Shown here piece by piece: positions 11,365 to 22,074 of a DNA stretch of 64,000 nucleotides. Made by a program: the position numbers and the translations under genes. This DNA comes from Chelonoidis abingdonii (lineage: Eukaryota; Chordata; Testudines; Testudinidae). Below the pieces are notes generated by a model, which saw only the letters and a program-made list of their open reading frames with translations, had not been told where the DNA came from and did no database searches. How positions within the stretch are numbered: position 1 is the first letter of the stretch; each line of letters begins with the position of its first letter. The stretch lies in contig NC_133770.1 in assembly GCF_003597395.2 (NCBI RefSeq), forward strand, positions 200,946,029 through 201,010,028, given 5' to 3'.

Positions 11365-11451
11365 GGGCCAGATCCTCAGATGGCTTAAATCTGCACAGAT
11401 CTACTGATATCACTAGAACTATTCCAATTTACATCAGCTGAAGACCTGGCC
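11365..11451. repeat. Small palindromic element (GGGCCAGATCCTCAG-type)
   Basis: It begins GGGCCAGATCCTCAG and ends CAGCTGAAGACCTGGCC, giving imperfect inverted ends. The interior reads AAATCTGCA... CCAATTTACATC, matching a short palindromic amniote repeat I know. Related copies are at 24290-24390, 32391-32460 and 37172-37235. Confidence 0.55.
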
Positions 11452-12886
11452 AATCACATACACCCTAGTTAAATATGAAGTACACATGAAGTACACATGA
11501 AAAAGAAAAAAAAATCAAATGCATCTTTTATGTGTGGACAGCTCAAAACTGAGATCACTGTCCAACTGTCTATGGACAATGGAAGCTAGCAGAAACCAAT
11601 GTAAAGTTATGCTTTGCTAGCCTAATGTGCATAACTGTAATTTATAAAATATGTAAGTAAATGGAAAGACAGATACATGTTTTTGTAAATTATTTTAATT
11701 CATACAATGGTATAAACATATGCCTCAGCCCAGTGAATCCCACCAACTGGCAACAATTACATATTGGATGAAGCGTGACTTTCCTTCCTGAAAATGTTCT
11801 TATATTTATTGTAATCAGGATTGGTATAAATTGACCTACATTGCTCTTTCTAGTTCATTTCCTTTTTATTAATAAAGCAGTTCTTTTCCCAATGCTCCTT
11901 CCTGTCCAGACTTGTTTGGTGTACTTTAGGTTGTATTTGTATGACCACATGCACTGTAACTTTGAATAGCCTTTTGAAATCCACTGTTACCATTTAATGA
12001 AAAAAAAAATTCTTGCAGAGCCACCTCAACGCAGCCCAGTTCCAGCCTCACAAAAGGAAAGAAATGAAATTGCATCTGTTACCATGGAAATCTGCACTTC
12101 TAGCAGATTCCCTCGCCCCCATGTGATGCAAAATGTACATGGGTGAGATCTGAGCAATATATAGAGAATGTTACAGAAAGGACAGCCTTGAAAACACAAT
12201 GCAGATTTTATTGTGGGTGTACAAATTCTATTTCCAAACCTACAGTAACTTCAGTTTTTACTATTGCATCACACCTTAGTGAAACCATTAAGTAGAATGA
12301 AGAAATCACTTTAAAACTAAAAACCAAAATATTGCCATGTCAATGAGATTCGAAATTGCAAAACACACTACCAATTTCCACATTCAACGTCTCAGCCAAT
12401 TACACCCCCATATTAATCAAGTCCTTAGTAAAAACAGATGCAAACAAAATGCGGGCTAACTCCCAAAGTTACCTGAAAGGGCAAGCCACGTGGACAGCTT
12501 TGAGATTTCCTGAGGAAATCCAAACACAAGGGATAGGGATCGGTTTCAGGCTATGTGAGCTGGAATCACTAAGCCAGAAGTAGTAGTTGTGTGTGAATCC
12601 CAAAGGAAGTAGAGGCAGAGAGGCTGCCTCTCCTTGGGCATAGTAGGTGGCAGGAAAGGTCCACATCTGGAGATTTCTGAGCCAGCCTGCATGTTGTATG
12701 TTTGCGGTACTACTCAGGGAAACAGGACTTTGTGTATTTTCGTGAATAAACAAGTTTACTCTAAGAATATACCTTATCACCAGCTTTTCATCCAAATGGG
12801 AACCACCCCATAAGGACCAAACTTTCTCTTTGTACTCAGCCTAAGGGACAACAATGTGGCTGTTATGGGAACTTTGACTATCCTCC

Positions 12887-13014
12887 AGTGGTGCTGGAAC
12901 TAGGGGTCCTGGGGTGCTGCTGCATGCTCCGGCTTGCAGTAGTAATAAAAAACATCAAATACATGGTTTCCATCATCAGCACCCCCACTATAAAAATTGT
13001 TCCAGAATCCCTGC
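12887..13014 (-). mobile_element. Short MITE (GGTGCTGGAACTAGGGG-type)
   Basis: It starts AGTGGTGCTGGAACTAGGGG and ends with TATAAAAATTGTTCCAGAATCC, so the ends are inverted around GGTGCTGGAAC/GTTCCAG. The interior CAGCACCCCCACTATAAAAA matches a short non-coding turtle repeat in reverse orientation. Confidence 0.55.
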
Positions 13015-14140
13015 TATCCTCTGAGATTCAAATTTTCCTTTAAAAATCTCCTCATTCTCTGAATATTATTACACACTTATCATTGATAAGGAAGGTTCTT
13101 ATTGGTAAGGAAGATTCATGATACTAAGGAATGGTAAGGAAGGAGAACAGCACAATAACGACAATGGATTTCAAGAGGGCAGACTTTAGCAAACTCAGGG
13201 GTTGGTAGGTAAGATCTCATGGGATGCAAGTCTAAGCAGAAAAACAACTGAAGACAGTCAAAGAGACGTTATTAAGGGCACAAGAGCAAACTATCGCACT
13301 ACATAGGAAAGATAGGAAGTATGGCAAGAGACCACCCTGGCTTAACCAGGAGATGTTCAATGATCTAAAATCAAGAAAGAGTCCTACAAAAAGTGGAAAC
13401 TAGGTCATATTACAAAGGATGAATATAAACAAATAACACAAGTTTGTAGGGACAAAATTAGAAAGGTCAAGGCACAAAACGAAATCAAACTAGCTAGAGA
13501 CATAAAGGGTAACAAGAAAACATTCTGCAAAGTCATTAGAAGCAAGAGGAAGACCAAGGACAGGGTAGGCCCAAAACTCAATGGGGCGGGGGAAGGGCAG
13601 GCAGAACGAAAACAGAAAATGTGGAAAGGCAGAGATGCTTAATGACTTCTTTGTTTCGGTTTTCACTGAAAAAGTTTAGTAGCGATTGGACATCTAACAT
13701 AGTGAATGCCAGTGAAAATGAGGAGGATCAGAGGCTAAAATAGAGAAAGAACAAGTTAAAAAATACTTACAAAGTTAAAGGTCTTCAAGTAACCAGGGCC
13801 TGATGAAATGCATCCTAAAATACTCAAGGAGCTGTTTGAGGAGATATCTGAGCCATTAGCGATTATCTTTGAAAAGTCATGGAAGATGGGAGAGATTCAG
13901 AAGACTGGAAAAGGACAAATATAGTGCCAATCTATAAAAAGGGAAAGGAGGACAACCTGGGGAATTACAGACTAGTCAATTTAACTTCTGTACCTGGAAA
14001 GATAATGGAGCAAATAATTAAACAATCAATTTGCTAACATATAAAAGATAATAAGGTAATAAGTAACAGTCAGCATGGATTTGTCAAGAACAAATCATGT
14101 CAAACCAACCTGATAGCTTTCTTTGACAGAGTAACAAGAC

Positions 14141-15560
14141 TTGTGGACAGGAGGAGAAGGAGTAGATGTAGTATATCTTGGATTTAGTAAAGCTTTTGAT
14201 ACTGTCATGTATGACCGTCTCATAAACAAACTAAGGAAATGCAACCTAGATCAATGGTTCTCAAAGCCGGTCTGCCACTTGTTCAGGCAAAGCCCTTGGT
14301 GGGCCGGGACAGTTTGTTTATCTGCTGCATCTGCAGGTTCAGCCAATCACGCCTCCCTCTGGCCGTGGTTCACTGCTCCAGCCCAATGGGGGCGGTGGGA
14401 AGGGTGGCCAGCACATCTCAGCCTGTGCTGCTTCCCGCAGCCCCCATTGGCCTGGAGCGGCAAACCGCGGCCAGTGGGAGCAGTGATTGGCCAAACCTGC
14501 GGACGTGGCAGGTAAACAAACCAGCCCAGCCTGCCAGGGGCTTTCCCTGTACAAGCGGCAGACCGACTTTGAGAACCACTGACCTAGATGGAGTTACTAT
14601 AAGGTGGGTACATAACTGGTTGAAAAACCATTCCCAGAGAGTAGTTATCAGTGGTTCACAGCCATGCTGGAAGGGCTAACAAGTGAGGTCCCGCAAGGCT
14701 CAGTTCTGGGTCCAGTTCTTTTCAGTATCTTCATCAATGATTTAGATAATGGCATAGTGAGAGCACTTATAAAGTTTGTGGACAATACCAAGCTGGGAAG
14801 GTTGCAAGTGCTTTGGAGGACAGAATTAAAATTCAAAATGATCTGGACAAACTGGAGAAATGGGCTAAAGTAAATAGATGAAATTCATAAGGACAAATGC
14901 AAAGTACTTCATTTTGGAAGGAACAATCAGTGCTCATATACAAAATGGGAAATGATTGCCTAGGAAGGAGTACTGTGGAAGGAGCTCTGAGGGGTTATAG
15001 TGGACCACAAGCAAAATATGAGTTAACAGTGTGACACTGTTGCAACCAAAAAAAAAAAAAAAGTGAACAACATTCTGGGATGTATTAGCAGGGGTGTCGT
15101 TATCAAGACACAAGAAGTAATTCTTCTGCTCTACTCCACTCTTATTAGGCCTCAGCTGGAGTATTGTGTCCTGTTCTGGTCACCTCATTTCAGGAAAGTT
15201 GTGGATAATTGGAGAAAGTCCAGAGAAGAACAACAAAAACGATTAAAGGTCTAAAAACATGACCTATAAGGGAAGATTGAAAAAATTGGGTTTGTTTAGT
15301 TTGAAAAAGAGAAGACAGAAGGGACATGATAACAGTTTTGAAGTGCATAAAAGGTTGTGATAAGGAGGGAGAAAAGTTGTTCTTCTTAACGACGGAGGAT
15401 AGTACAAGAAGCAATGGGCTTGAATTGCAGCAAAAGAGATTTAGATTGGACATTAGGAAAAACTTCCTAATTGTCAGGGTGGGGTTATGCATTGGAATAA
15501 ATTGCCTAGGGAGGCTGTGGAATCTCCATCACTGGAGATTTTTAAGATCAGATTAGACAA
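14141..15560 (+). pseudogene. CR1 ORF2 reverse transcriptase remnant
   Basis: The frame from 14141 reads VDVVYLGFSKAFDTV, the palm motif A of non-LTR reverse transcriptase, with the catalytic aspartate (normally YLDFSKAFD) changed to glycine. The frame at 14664-14873 carries [19 protein letters not shown] (motif B) and FVDNTKL where motif C should read FADDTKL, so the second catalytic pair is also altered. The frame at 15063-15254 gives the thumb-like LLYSTLIRPQLEYC segment. A hAT MITE at 14252-14581 separates motifs A and B. An A run at about 15048-15062 adds a frameshift. The product cannot function. Confidence 0.8.
14252..14581. mobile_element. hAT MITE, 330 bp, with perfect 8-bp target duplication
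   Basis: The terminal repeats are CAATGGTTCTCAAAGCCGG and GACTTTGAGAACCACTG. The whole unit is strongly palindromic: CCATTGG, GGTTTGTTTA and GCAAAGCCC-type blocks recur in inverted order. It is flanked by ACCTAGAT on both sides (14244-14251 and 14582-14589), the 8-bp duplication expected of hAT transposons. ORFs of 124-146 codons running through it are chance readings of GC-rich sequence. A second member lies at 52211-52497. Confidence 0.9.
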
Positions 15561-15583
15561 ACACCAGCAGGGATGGTTTCGAT

Positions 15584-18500
15584 CAGGCGTGCACAACTCG
15601 TAAAGCAGCGAAGGCCATATTACTCCAAAGAAAACAGCGGAGGGCCGAACCCCCCCAGCCCTGCCGAAACATCCCCCCCAGCACCGCCCAGCCCCTCAAA
15701 CACATCCCCCGCCTCAGCACCATCTGCCCTGCGAAACAAACCCTCCTTCCCCAGTGTCATCCTGCCAAAACAGCTCTGGCCAAAAAGGAAGATTTGGGGG
15801 AGTGTATGTGATACTTTATTAAGAATTTTTCAATGAAATCAAACAATTTTTAAAATTATTTTAATTTTTTTTTATGAATCATGGAAAAATGAAAAACACT
15901 TGTTCCGTTGAAAGAAAATATTTGTACTTTTCATAATTACCTTGCAAATTTAATGAGAGATATTACATTTCTTTTCGGCAACAAGCTTGTCATATTCAGA
16001 GGTCATATTTGAAGTGGATATTTTCATATTGTCTTCCAAACGGTCGTAAGTCAGAGAAGAATGTTGCTTGTTTTTATTCATGTTCATGATGGAAAATGTT
16101 TGTTCACATATGTAAGTGCTTCCAAAAATGCTGAACGTTTTCAGTGCAACTTTGATAAGATTCTTGTATTTTTCATCATCCAGACTTTTGTAGAAGTCCT
16201 GCAGGCTGCTTTCTCTGTGCTTATTTTGGTAAACTGCCGAACATTGAAGTTCAATAACCTCTAACTGCAAATCTAGTGGCACTTTCTCTGGATCCACAGA
16301 AAAGGGATCTTCAATCAGCTTCAACTGGATGTCTTCTTCTTTAGACAAGGTAAGTCTTCTGTCAAATTTTTCAGTCAAAAGATTGATGTGCTTTGCATAT
16401 TTTTCTCCTAACTCGGCATGTTTGTGCTGAGGGATATGCTGTGCACAAGTGGGAAAGTGACACATTTCACCTTTTGACAGCTGACCTCTGAAAAGTTTCA
16501 ATTTCATTTTGAAAGCTTTCACTGCTGCACACATTTGAAACATAAATTGATTTTTTCCCCTGAAGTTGAATGTTGAGATCATTCAGGTGTGCTGTAATAT
16601 CACAAAGGAAAAAAAGATCTTGATTCCAGGACTCATTTTCAAGCTCTGGGAATTTTATTGGCCCATTTTCTAGGAAGTTTGCTACCTCCTCTTTCAAAGC
16701 AATGAAATGCTGGAACACTCTTCCTCGACTCAACCACCTCACTTCTTTATGGTAGATTAAGTTGCTGCACTCAGAGTCTACTCCTTCAAGAAAGGCTTGA
16801 AATGTCCTATGTTTTAGTCCTCTAGAATGGATGTAGTTTTTAATGGAAACTACTATTGACATTACATGGTCAAATTTTAAGACTTTGCGACACAAAATCT
16901 GCTGATGTATAATGCAGTGATGTTTGGTTATAAGAAGAGTAACTGCTCCAACATTTTTTCCACACATAGGTGGAGCACCATTAGTACAAATGGCCACGAA
17001 GTTTGTGAAATCTAATCTCGACTTATCATTCATGCACTTTATCACTTAACTGGAGGTTTATTTTCGGGTTGTGTGACCCGTCATGGAGCACATGCCAACA
17101 TGTTCTTCAGTAATTTCAAAGTTTTTATTAATACCTTTAATAAAAATAAGAAGTTGGGCGTGTCTTTTAAATTGATGCTTTCATCCACAGCTAGGGAGTA
17201 AAAGCAGAATTCACTTTCTGTTTTAACTGATCACTTAGTTTGGTAGAAATGTCAGCTGTTTTTCTCTGTACAGTCATGCATGATAGACTGACATTCTCAA
17301 ATATTCCCCTCTTTTCTGGACATAACTCAGACACAGCAATCAACACACACTTCTTAAAAAACTCGCCTTCTGTGAAGCATTTTCCAGCAGCAGCAATCTC
17401 CTTAGAAATTTGAAAACTTACTTTAGTAACCATATCGTTCTCAGTACTCACTTTCTTGAAAATTTGCTGTTCTCCACCAAGTTTTTTTTGCTAAACTGGC
17501 TGCTTCAATTATTTTTTCATTTGGGTTCAATTTGGTGAGATTGGGATGTTTAGTTTCAAAGTGCCGCCAAAGGTTGTATTCTTTCGGAGTAGCTAACATT
17601 TCGCAACACGTGAGGCGCAGTATTTTGTCTTTGGAAACAGTACGTAAGTATTTATTCATCCATTCATTGTTGAAAACTTTGTGCTCTGATTCTATTTTTC
17701 TCTTGTTCGTTTTGCTCATGCTATCCATTATGAAGCTCAAGATTTTGTTGAATAAATTCACACACAAGGGAAACATTCACAGTCACACACAAAGAGAAGA
17801 GATGTCTCACGGAGCATGGCACACTAGCAAGGCACTGATGGTGTGTGGAAGCCTGTAGAGGGTAAAAGAAATGCCGCGCATAGGGTGACCAGATCAGAGC
17901 AGTAAAATAGGACCTGCTCCCTCCCCTCTCAGCCCCACCATCACACCCCTTTTCAACCCCCCAGGAGTCACTATATTACTGCACACAGCAGTACCAAAAA
18001 TTAAAATACTGAAAATGGATGCCCCTCTCCAGCCACCAACTCATCGCTAGCCTCCTCACCCCTCCCCAAGTATAAAGCCTCGCCGCCACTGCCCGCCCGC
18101 TCAGCTTGTTATCCCCCCATGAAATAAGGGAAGGGGAAAAGGGAGACAGCTTGAAGGGATTTTCTGGGGCTATCAACTAAGGGAAGAGGAAAGGGGGGCA
18201 GTGTGAAGGGATTGGATGCGACTATCCAACGCATAAACACAGTGGCCACAGGGAGTCTGGGATGGGGAGGCAGTATGATAGGGGTGGGGGGGGGGACAGC
18301 AGTCGGGGCAGGGCAGGTGCAAAACACACACACACACACACATATCTCCCCCGGGGCTGCTCACAGACAGTTCAACACCCCACCCCATCTCTATGGAGGC
18401 CGCCCTGGGACCAACCGTCGCAGTAGCCATCCTGCCCCCAAGTGAAGGGGGGGAGCTTGGGAGGGGGTCTCGGCCCAGTCTCTGCCCCCCCGAGCTATGG

Positions 18501-18796
18501 CTCGAGCCCAGGCTGGGTATCCCTCCCCTCACTTGGCACTTACTGGCTCTGCCTTGTGCCCAGCGCTTCCTGCCTCAGTAGGCCCCAGAAGTGACGCACC
18601 CACTGTACGCCAGGTGGGGGGAACAGGAGATGAAGACACATGTGGTTCTGGCCGTTAGGGCAGTTGGAGCGCGGCACACAGGGCTGTGAGGCACCCCCCG
18701 CCCCCACTGGGGAAAGGGCGAACCCAGCAGCCCCACTCCGCTGCTTGCCCGCAGTTCGCACAGTGAGCCCCTGGGGCCACATGTTGTGCAGGCCTG
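15584..18796 (-). mobile_element. hAT transposon, 3.2 kb, inserted in CR1
   Basis: The terminal inverted repeats are CAGGCGTGCACAAC (15584) and GTTGTGCAGGCCTG (ending 18796). Flanks are GTTTCGAT (15576-15583) and GTCTAGAT (18797-18804), an 8-bp target duplication with two later changes; GTCTAGAT is the CR1 sequence expected at this point. A transposase remnant occupies 15950-17776 on the minus strand. The right third (about 17880-18790) is GC-rich, non-coding, and contains a CA repeat near 18330. Long ORFs in that third are artefacts of base composition. Confidence 0.88.
15950..17776 (-). pseudogene. hAT transposase (ZBED5/GTF2IRD2-like) remnant
   Basis: Four minus-strand pieces lie in order. 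The frame at 17441-17776 carries LTCCEMLATPKEYNLWRHFETKHPNL, a BED-type zinc finger (C-x-x... H-x4-H spacing as far as I can judge). The frame at 17191-17451 reads VSFQISKEIAAAGKCFTEGEF. The frame at 16467-17045 carries CTNGAPPMCGK and NLIYHKEVRWLSRGRVF from the catalytic region. The frame at 15950-16582 ends with FGSTYICEQTFSIMNMNKNK, the hAT C-terminal dimerisation region. This order and these motifs fit the transposase family that also gave rise to vertebrate ZBED5- and GTF2IRD2-type proteins. Frame breaks between about 17045 and 17191 and near 16560 show it is dead. Confidence 0.8.
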
Positions 18797-18881
18797 GTCT
18801 AGATAATACTTAGTCCTCCCATGAGTGCAGGGGACTGGACTAGATGACCTCCCCTCCAGTCCTATGATTCTATGAATCAGA

Positions 18882-19099
18882 ACTACACATCCTCAATTCA
18901 CCTCAATTTGCTCTAAAGAGCTGCTTAATGCGTGAATAGAGGAGGGCTTTTCAGTGTTTTTTTGAGAGAAAGAGGGAAAGAGACACATACATAGGGATTC
19001 ACAAGACTTTGGGAGAAAATGGGTACGAGTCATAAATTTCCCCAGAATTGCAACATTTCTTCCAAACGTTAATACTTTTATGAACAAGATGTTGATAGG
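18882..19099. other. Intronic sequence, nothing recognised
   Basis: Short unique stretch after the CR1 3' end with no feature. Confidence 0.4.
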
Positions 19100-19300
19100 G
19101 ATTCAGGACTCCATTTTGGCAGTGGTTTATTACTAGCAGTACCATTGATTTGCTCTATGACCTTGGGCAAGTTATATGCAGCCAAATTTGGCCTCAATCT
19201 CTCTCTGCCTCAGTTTAGTCATTAATATAATTATTACAATAATACCTATCACATGAGAGTGTTGTGTGGTTTTATCTGTTAGTAATGTTACTAACAACTA
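19100..19300 (+). repeat. MIR-like tRNA-derived SINE fragment
   Basis: The sequence contains GGACTCC, then CTCTATGACCTTGGGCAAGTTA and GCCTCAGTTTAGTCATTAATAT, followed by AATAATACCTATCACATGAG. This succession is the core and 3' part of MIR-type SINEs found across amniotes. No target duplication was seen, as expected for such an old copy. Confidence 0.7.
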
Positions 19301-19555
19301 CTTTGTTGGGGAATTTAGAACATTGTACAAGAGAAATGTTTATTTAATATAAAAGTAAAGCACTTATGGCTGGATCAGCTGCAGAGTCCTCAGCACCAGG
19401 CTGGACAGAGACCTTGGATATTACAGTGCGGGGCATTTTAGAAAACTCTTAGGGAGACGTGTTCATGAAATTGAAAAAAAAAAACAAAAAACCCCCTGTA
19501 AACAGCTTTGTTTGTTGATTTTAACATTCTGTTGCAGTGAGTACTACCCAGACAC

Positions 19556-19670
19556 TGTGACATTGTGCTCATGCCTAAGAACCAAAAGTGAAACCATTAA
19601 AAAACAAAAACAAATGAACAAATTTTCTTAAAGTGTGCATAAAATGAACTAAGAATACTGGGTCAGAACA
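19556..19670 (+). repeat. Inverted duplication, arm 1 (partner 20732-20845)
   Basis: This 115-bp block is the reverse complement of 20732-20845 with about six mismatches. It consists of about 85 bp of unclassified sequence containing AAAACAAAAACAAATGAACA followed by the 3' end of a minus-strand CR1. Confidence 0.85.
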
Positions 19671-19946
19671 ATGGTCCATCTAGCTCAGCATTCTGTCTTC
19701 TGACAGTGGCTGGTACCAGATGCTTTAGAGGGAATGAACAGAACAGGGTCATTATCAAGTGATTGATCCCCTGTCATGCACTTCCAGCTTCTAGCAGTCA
19801 GAGGCTAGGGTTGCACAGACCATGGGGTTGCATCCCTGACCATTTTGGCTAATAGCCTTTGATGGCCTTATTCTCCATTAACTTATCTAATTCTGTTTGA
19901 ACTCCATTATAGTTTTGGCCTTCACAACATCCCCTGGCAGCGTCAC
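19640..19946 (-). mobile_element. CR1 LINE 3'-end fragment
   Basis: In plus-strand reading it contains ACTGGGTCAGAACAATGGTCC, GAGGGAATGAACAGAACAGG, CAGAGGCTAGGG and TTGGCCTTCACAACATCCCC, the reverse complement of a CR1 3' end. It breaks off at GGCAG (19946). Confidence 0.8.
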
Positions 19947-20563
19947 TTTTGTCCACAATGAATATAAACAAGTCAAAATACCAAACACAACTATCTGATG
20001 CACACCTTGCTGCAATCCTGAAGGTTTCAACTGCTCAGTCACTGAGGCCAAACATCAACAAAGCGACAAAGCTGAAGCATTGCCTGGTGTCTGGCAAACA
20101 CTAAAACTCTCTGACAGGTGAAGATTGTATAAATTTCTATAGCAGTTTTATTATTCTAAGAAATTCAAAATAAAAAATGCATTATAAACTTTTTCTTTTC
20201 TGAATACTATCTTCAGTGACATTTTGCCCGCTGGAATTGATTTGAGGACTGCACTGGCCTCCTAGGTAAATTGAGTTTGAGACCCTGATTTAAGGACTGT
20301 ATCACCTTAAAACCCCTGTTAGAAAATAAGACAAATAAGCGAAGAGGCAGAAAATATAACATGAGCAAAAAATGTGGTGTGTTTATGGGTTCTTCTCTAG
20401 GAGTCACAGGTATATGAATGTTAAGTTACGAATGTTTTGCTATAATAATCAGATGTCTGGGTATGCCTGACTGAACCGTGTTTGGCGTTCTCCCAGCCTC
20501 CCCTGATCTAAATTTTTGAACAGACGTTTAATAATTTGGGAAAGAAAGCAAAGTACTTATTCA
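19947..20563. other. Intronic sequence, nothing recognised
   Basis: Unique AT-rich sequence between two repeat clusters; no gene seen. Confidence 0.4.
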
Positions 20564-20683
20564 CACAGGTTTCAGAGTAGCAGCCATGTTAGTCTGTATC
20601 CGCAAAAGGAACAGCAGTACTTGTGAACCCTTAAGACTAACAAATTTATTTGAGCATAAGCTTTCGTGGGCTACAGGCCACTC
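20564..20683 (-). mobile_element. Retroposon copy (TTCAGAGTAGCAGCC.../...AAGCTTTCGTGGG family)
   Basis: The plus-strand reading CAGAGTAGCAGCCATGTTAG, then TTAAGACTAACAAATTTATT and GCATAAGCTTTCGTGGGCTA, is a very common turtle retroposon in reverse orientation. Other copies are at 29592-29708 and 32790-32868. Confidence 0.75.
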
Positions 20684-20755
20684 TTTCACACAGTGCACAT
20701 TGAACCTGTGGAACTCACTGCCAGGGGATGTTGTTCTGACCCAGTATTCTTAGTT
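20684..20755 (+). mobile_element. CR1 3'-end fragment with internal deletion
   Basis: CACACAGTGCACATTGAACC, GTGGAACTCACTGCCAGGGG and ATGTTGTTCTGACCCAGTAT follow the CR1 3' region in plus orientation. About 225 bp between GGATGTTGT and TCTGACCC that the minus copy at 19640-19946 retains is missing. Confidence 0.75.
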
Positions 20756-20845
20756 CACTTTATGCACACTTTAAGAAAATTTGTTCATTTGTTTTTGTTT
20801 TCTAATGGTTTCACTTTGATTCTTAGGCACGAGCACAAGGTCACA
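20732..20845 (-). repeat. Inverted duplication, arm 2 (partner 19556-19670)
   Basis: The reverse complement of this block matches 19556-19670 almost base for base, including sequence beyond the CR1 3' end. The match starts exactly at the CR1 deletion point and ends at GGTCACA. Confidence 0.85.
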
Positions 20846-21179
20846 TTTTTCTCAATTCTTCCCATCTCTTTCCTTTCTCCAGAAGCCCCTACTTATTACC
20901 CCATCTCTCCACCACCCCACATCTTTGAGGCATCTCTCTCTCCATCACCTTTCCTTCTTCATTCACTCTTTATGACATTCCAGAGTGCAATCCAGATCTA
21001 CCTTGCAACCTGGGATGCCTCACAATGCTTTGCTGCTGTTGCTCTCAAGCTGAGCCCCTCGCATACAATGGGGGTCAATGTACAACAGTTGCTACTTTAA
21101 AGAGAGCTACCCAAACAGTTCAGTTTAAAGACAACATTGATTAGTTTTGATTAAAAATGACACAAGTCTTTTGTCTTCG
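20846..21179. other. Pyrimidine-rich intronic sequence
   Basis: A C/T-rich stretch with no recognised feature. The 144-codon ORF at 20666-21100 runs out of the repeats into it and shows no domain. Confidence 0.4.
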
Positions 21180-21702
21180 TTGGTGGAAAAAATAGAAATA
21201 TGGACAGGGAGAGAACGAATACCTGGGGTGGTTTTGCCCCTCAGTTTTATAGTCCAGTCACCTTTTGAAATGTATTTTGCTCAGGGTTACGCCTAGATAA
21301 AGTTCATTCCTGCTGTGAGGTTGGAGTCATGGAGCCTCCTGATGAAAGATTCCATGCTGTTGTTTGCTAAAATGTAGATTGATCTGTTCCTTCACCTCCT
21401 CTCGTGCTTGCCAAAGAATGGCCACTTGACAAGTGATTGCACCTCAACTGACTAAAAGTGTCAGCTTGTCCTTTGTCTTTCAAAACAGGTTTATCCACTT
21501 CTCAGACTCATCTGATAACCACATTACGAGTCATAATTTCAGTTTATGTTCATAACTTTACATATCATGTTACAATGCATATTTCACCATGATATTATAG
21601 ACCAGTGAGTTACCAGTTTTTAAATGATATCTCACAAGGCATATTTTGTACAAAGATTATTATAATAGGCTGTAAGGTGTGAATACGGTGCATTTGGTCA
21701 CA
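21180..21702 (-). mobile_element. Probable ERV-type LTR fragment
   Basis: The plus-strand block contains TTACATATCATGTTACAATG, TTTCACCATGATATTATAGA, CCAGTGAGTTACCAG and CTCACAAGGCATATTTTGTA, ending GGTGCATTTGGTCACA. I recognise this, in reverse orientation, as LTR sequence of a turtle endogenous retrovirus. No internal coding region adjoins it. The outer limits are approximate. Confidence 0.5.
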
Positions 21703-22074
21703 GCCTCCCAATTTTCTCTTCTCTATTTCTCTCTCTTCTTGCGTCCCATATTCCTTTGTTCCTTCTTTATTTTCCTCACTCACCTGGTCTTTCATTCCCT
21801 GCCCCACCCACCACCATCCCTCTACAGCTGGTCCATCCACACACACAGTAACACATCAATTCAACTCACATGTAAGCATTTCATGTATCTGTTCCCCCTT
21901 CTACACACAAAACACACACACGCACTCCACAAAACTGCCCCCACAACACAAAATCCACATATCCAGAACCAGGAGATAGGGGTTTAGTTAGAAGGGTAGA
22001 GAATGTGAGTTTGGGATAGGCAAGGCAAGAAGAACTCCAGGAGAGTAGCAGTAAGGTTCATGGTAGTACAGATA
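21703..22074. other. CT-rich intronic sequence
   Basis: CT-rich and CA-rich low-complexity sequence without coding features. Confidence 0.4.

Larger units (their letters stand above)
10473..13137. other. Intronic sequence with small repeats
   Basis: Apart from the microsatellites near 11062-11236, the small palindromic element at 11365-11451 and the MITE at 12887-13014, I see nothing. The 108-codon minus-strand ORF at 12469-12795 has no recognisable domain. Confidence 0.45.
13138..18881 (+). mobile_element. CR1 LINE, 5'-truncated, interrupted by two hAT elements
   Basis: The CR1 runs on the plus strand in three blocks: 13138-14251, 14590-15583 and 18805-18881. It begins inside ORF2 past the endonuclease, continues through the reverse transcriptase, and ends with GACTGGACTAGATGACC and TCCAGTCCTATGATTCTATG, the usual CR1 3' end with its short ATTCTATG-type repeat. 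Truncation at the 5' end is normal for LINEs. Removing the two insertions and one copy of each target duplication joins the blocks without loss, which dates both insertions after the CR1. The reading frame is riddled with stops. Confidence 0.85.

Noticed and set aside
14141..14679. ORFs of 124 and 146 codons as possible novel proteins
   Set aside because: They are CR1 sequence read into the hAT MITE at 14252-14581; only the first 37 codons of the first one are meaningful.
17878..17960. Possible extra copy of the GGGTGACCAGA MITE inside the hAT element
   Set aside because: ATAGGGTGACCAGATCAGAG looks like a left terminus, but no matching right terminus or interior follows.
17976..18782. Several ORFs of 60-119 codons on both strands
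   Set aside because: They fall in the GC-rich non-coding third of the hAT element. Overlap in many frames indicates base composition, not genes.
20666..21100. 144-codon plus-strand ORF
   Set aside because: It begins inside a retroposon and CR1 fragment and continues into pyrimidine-rich intron; the reading is accidental.
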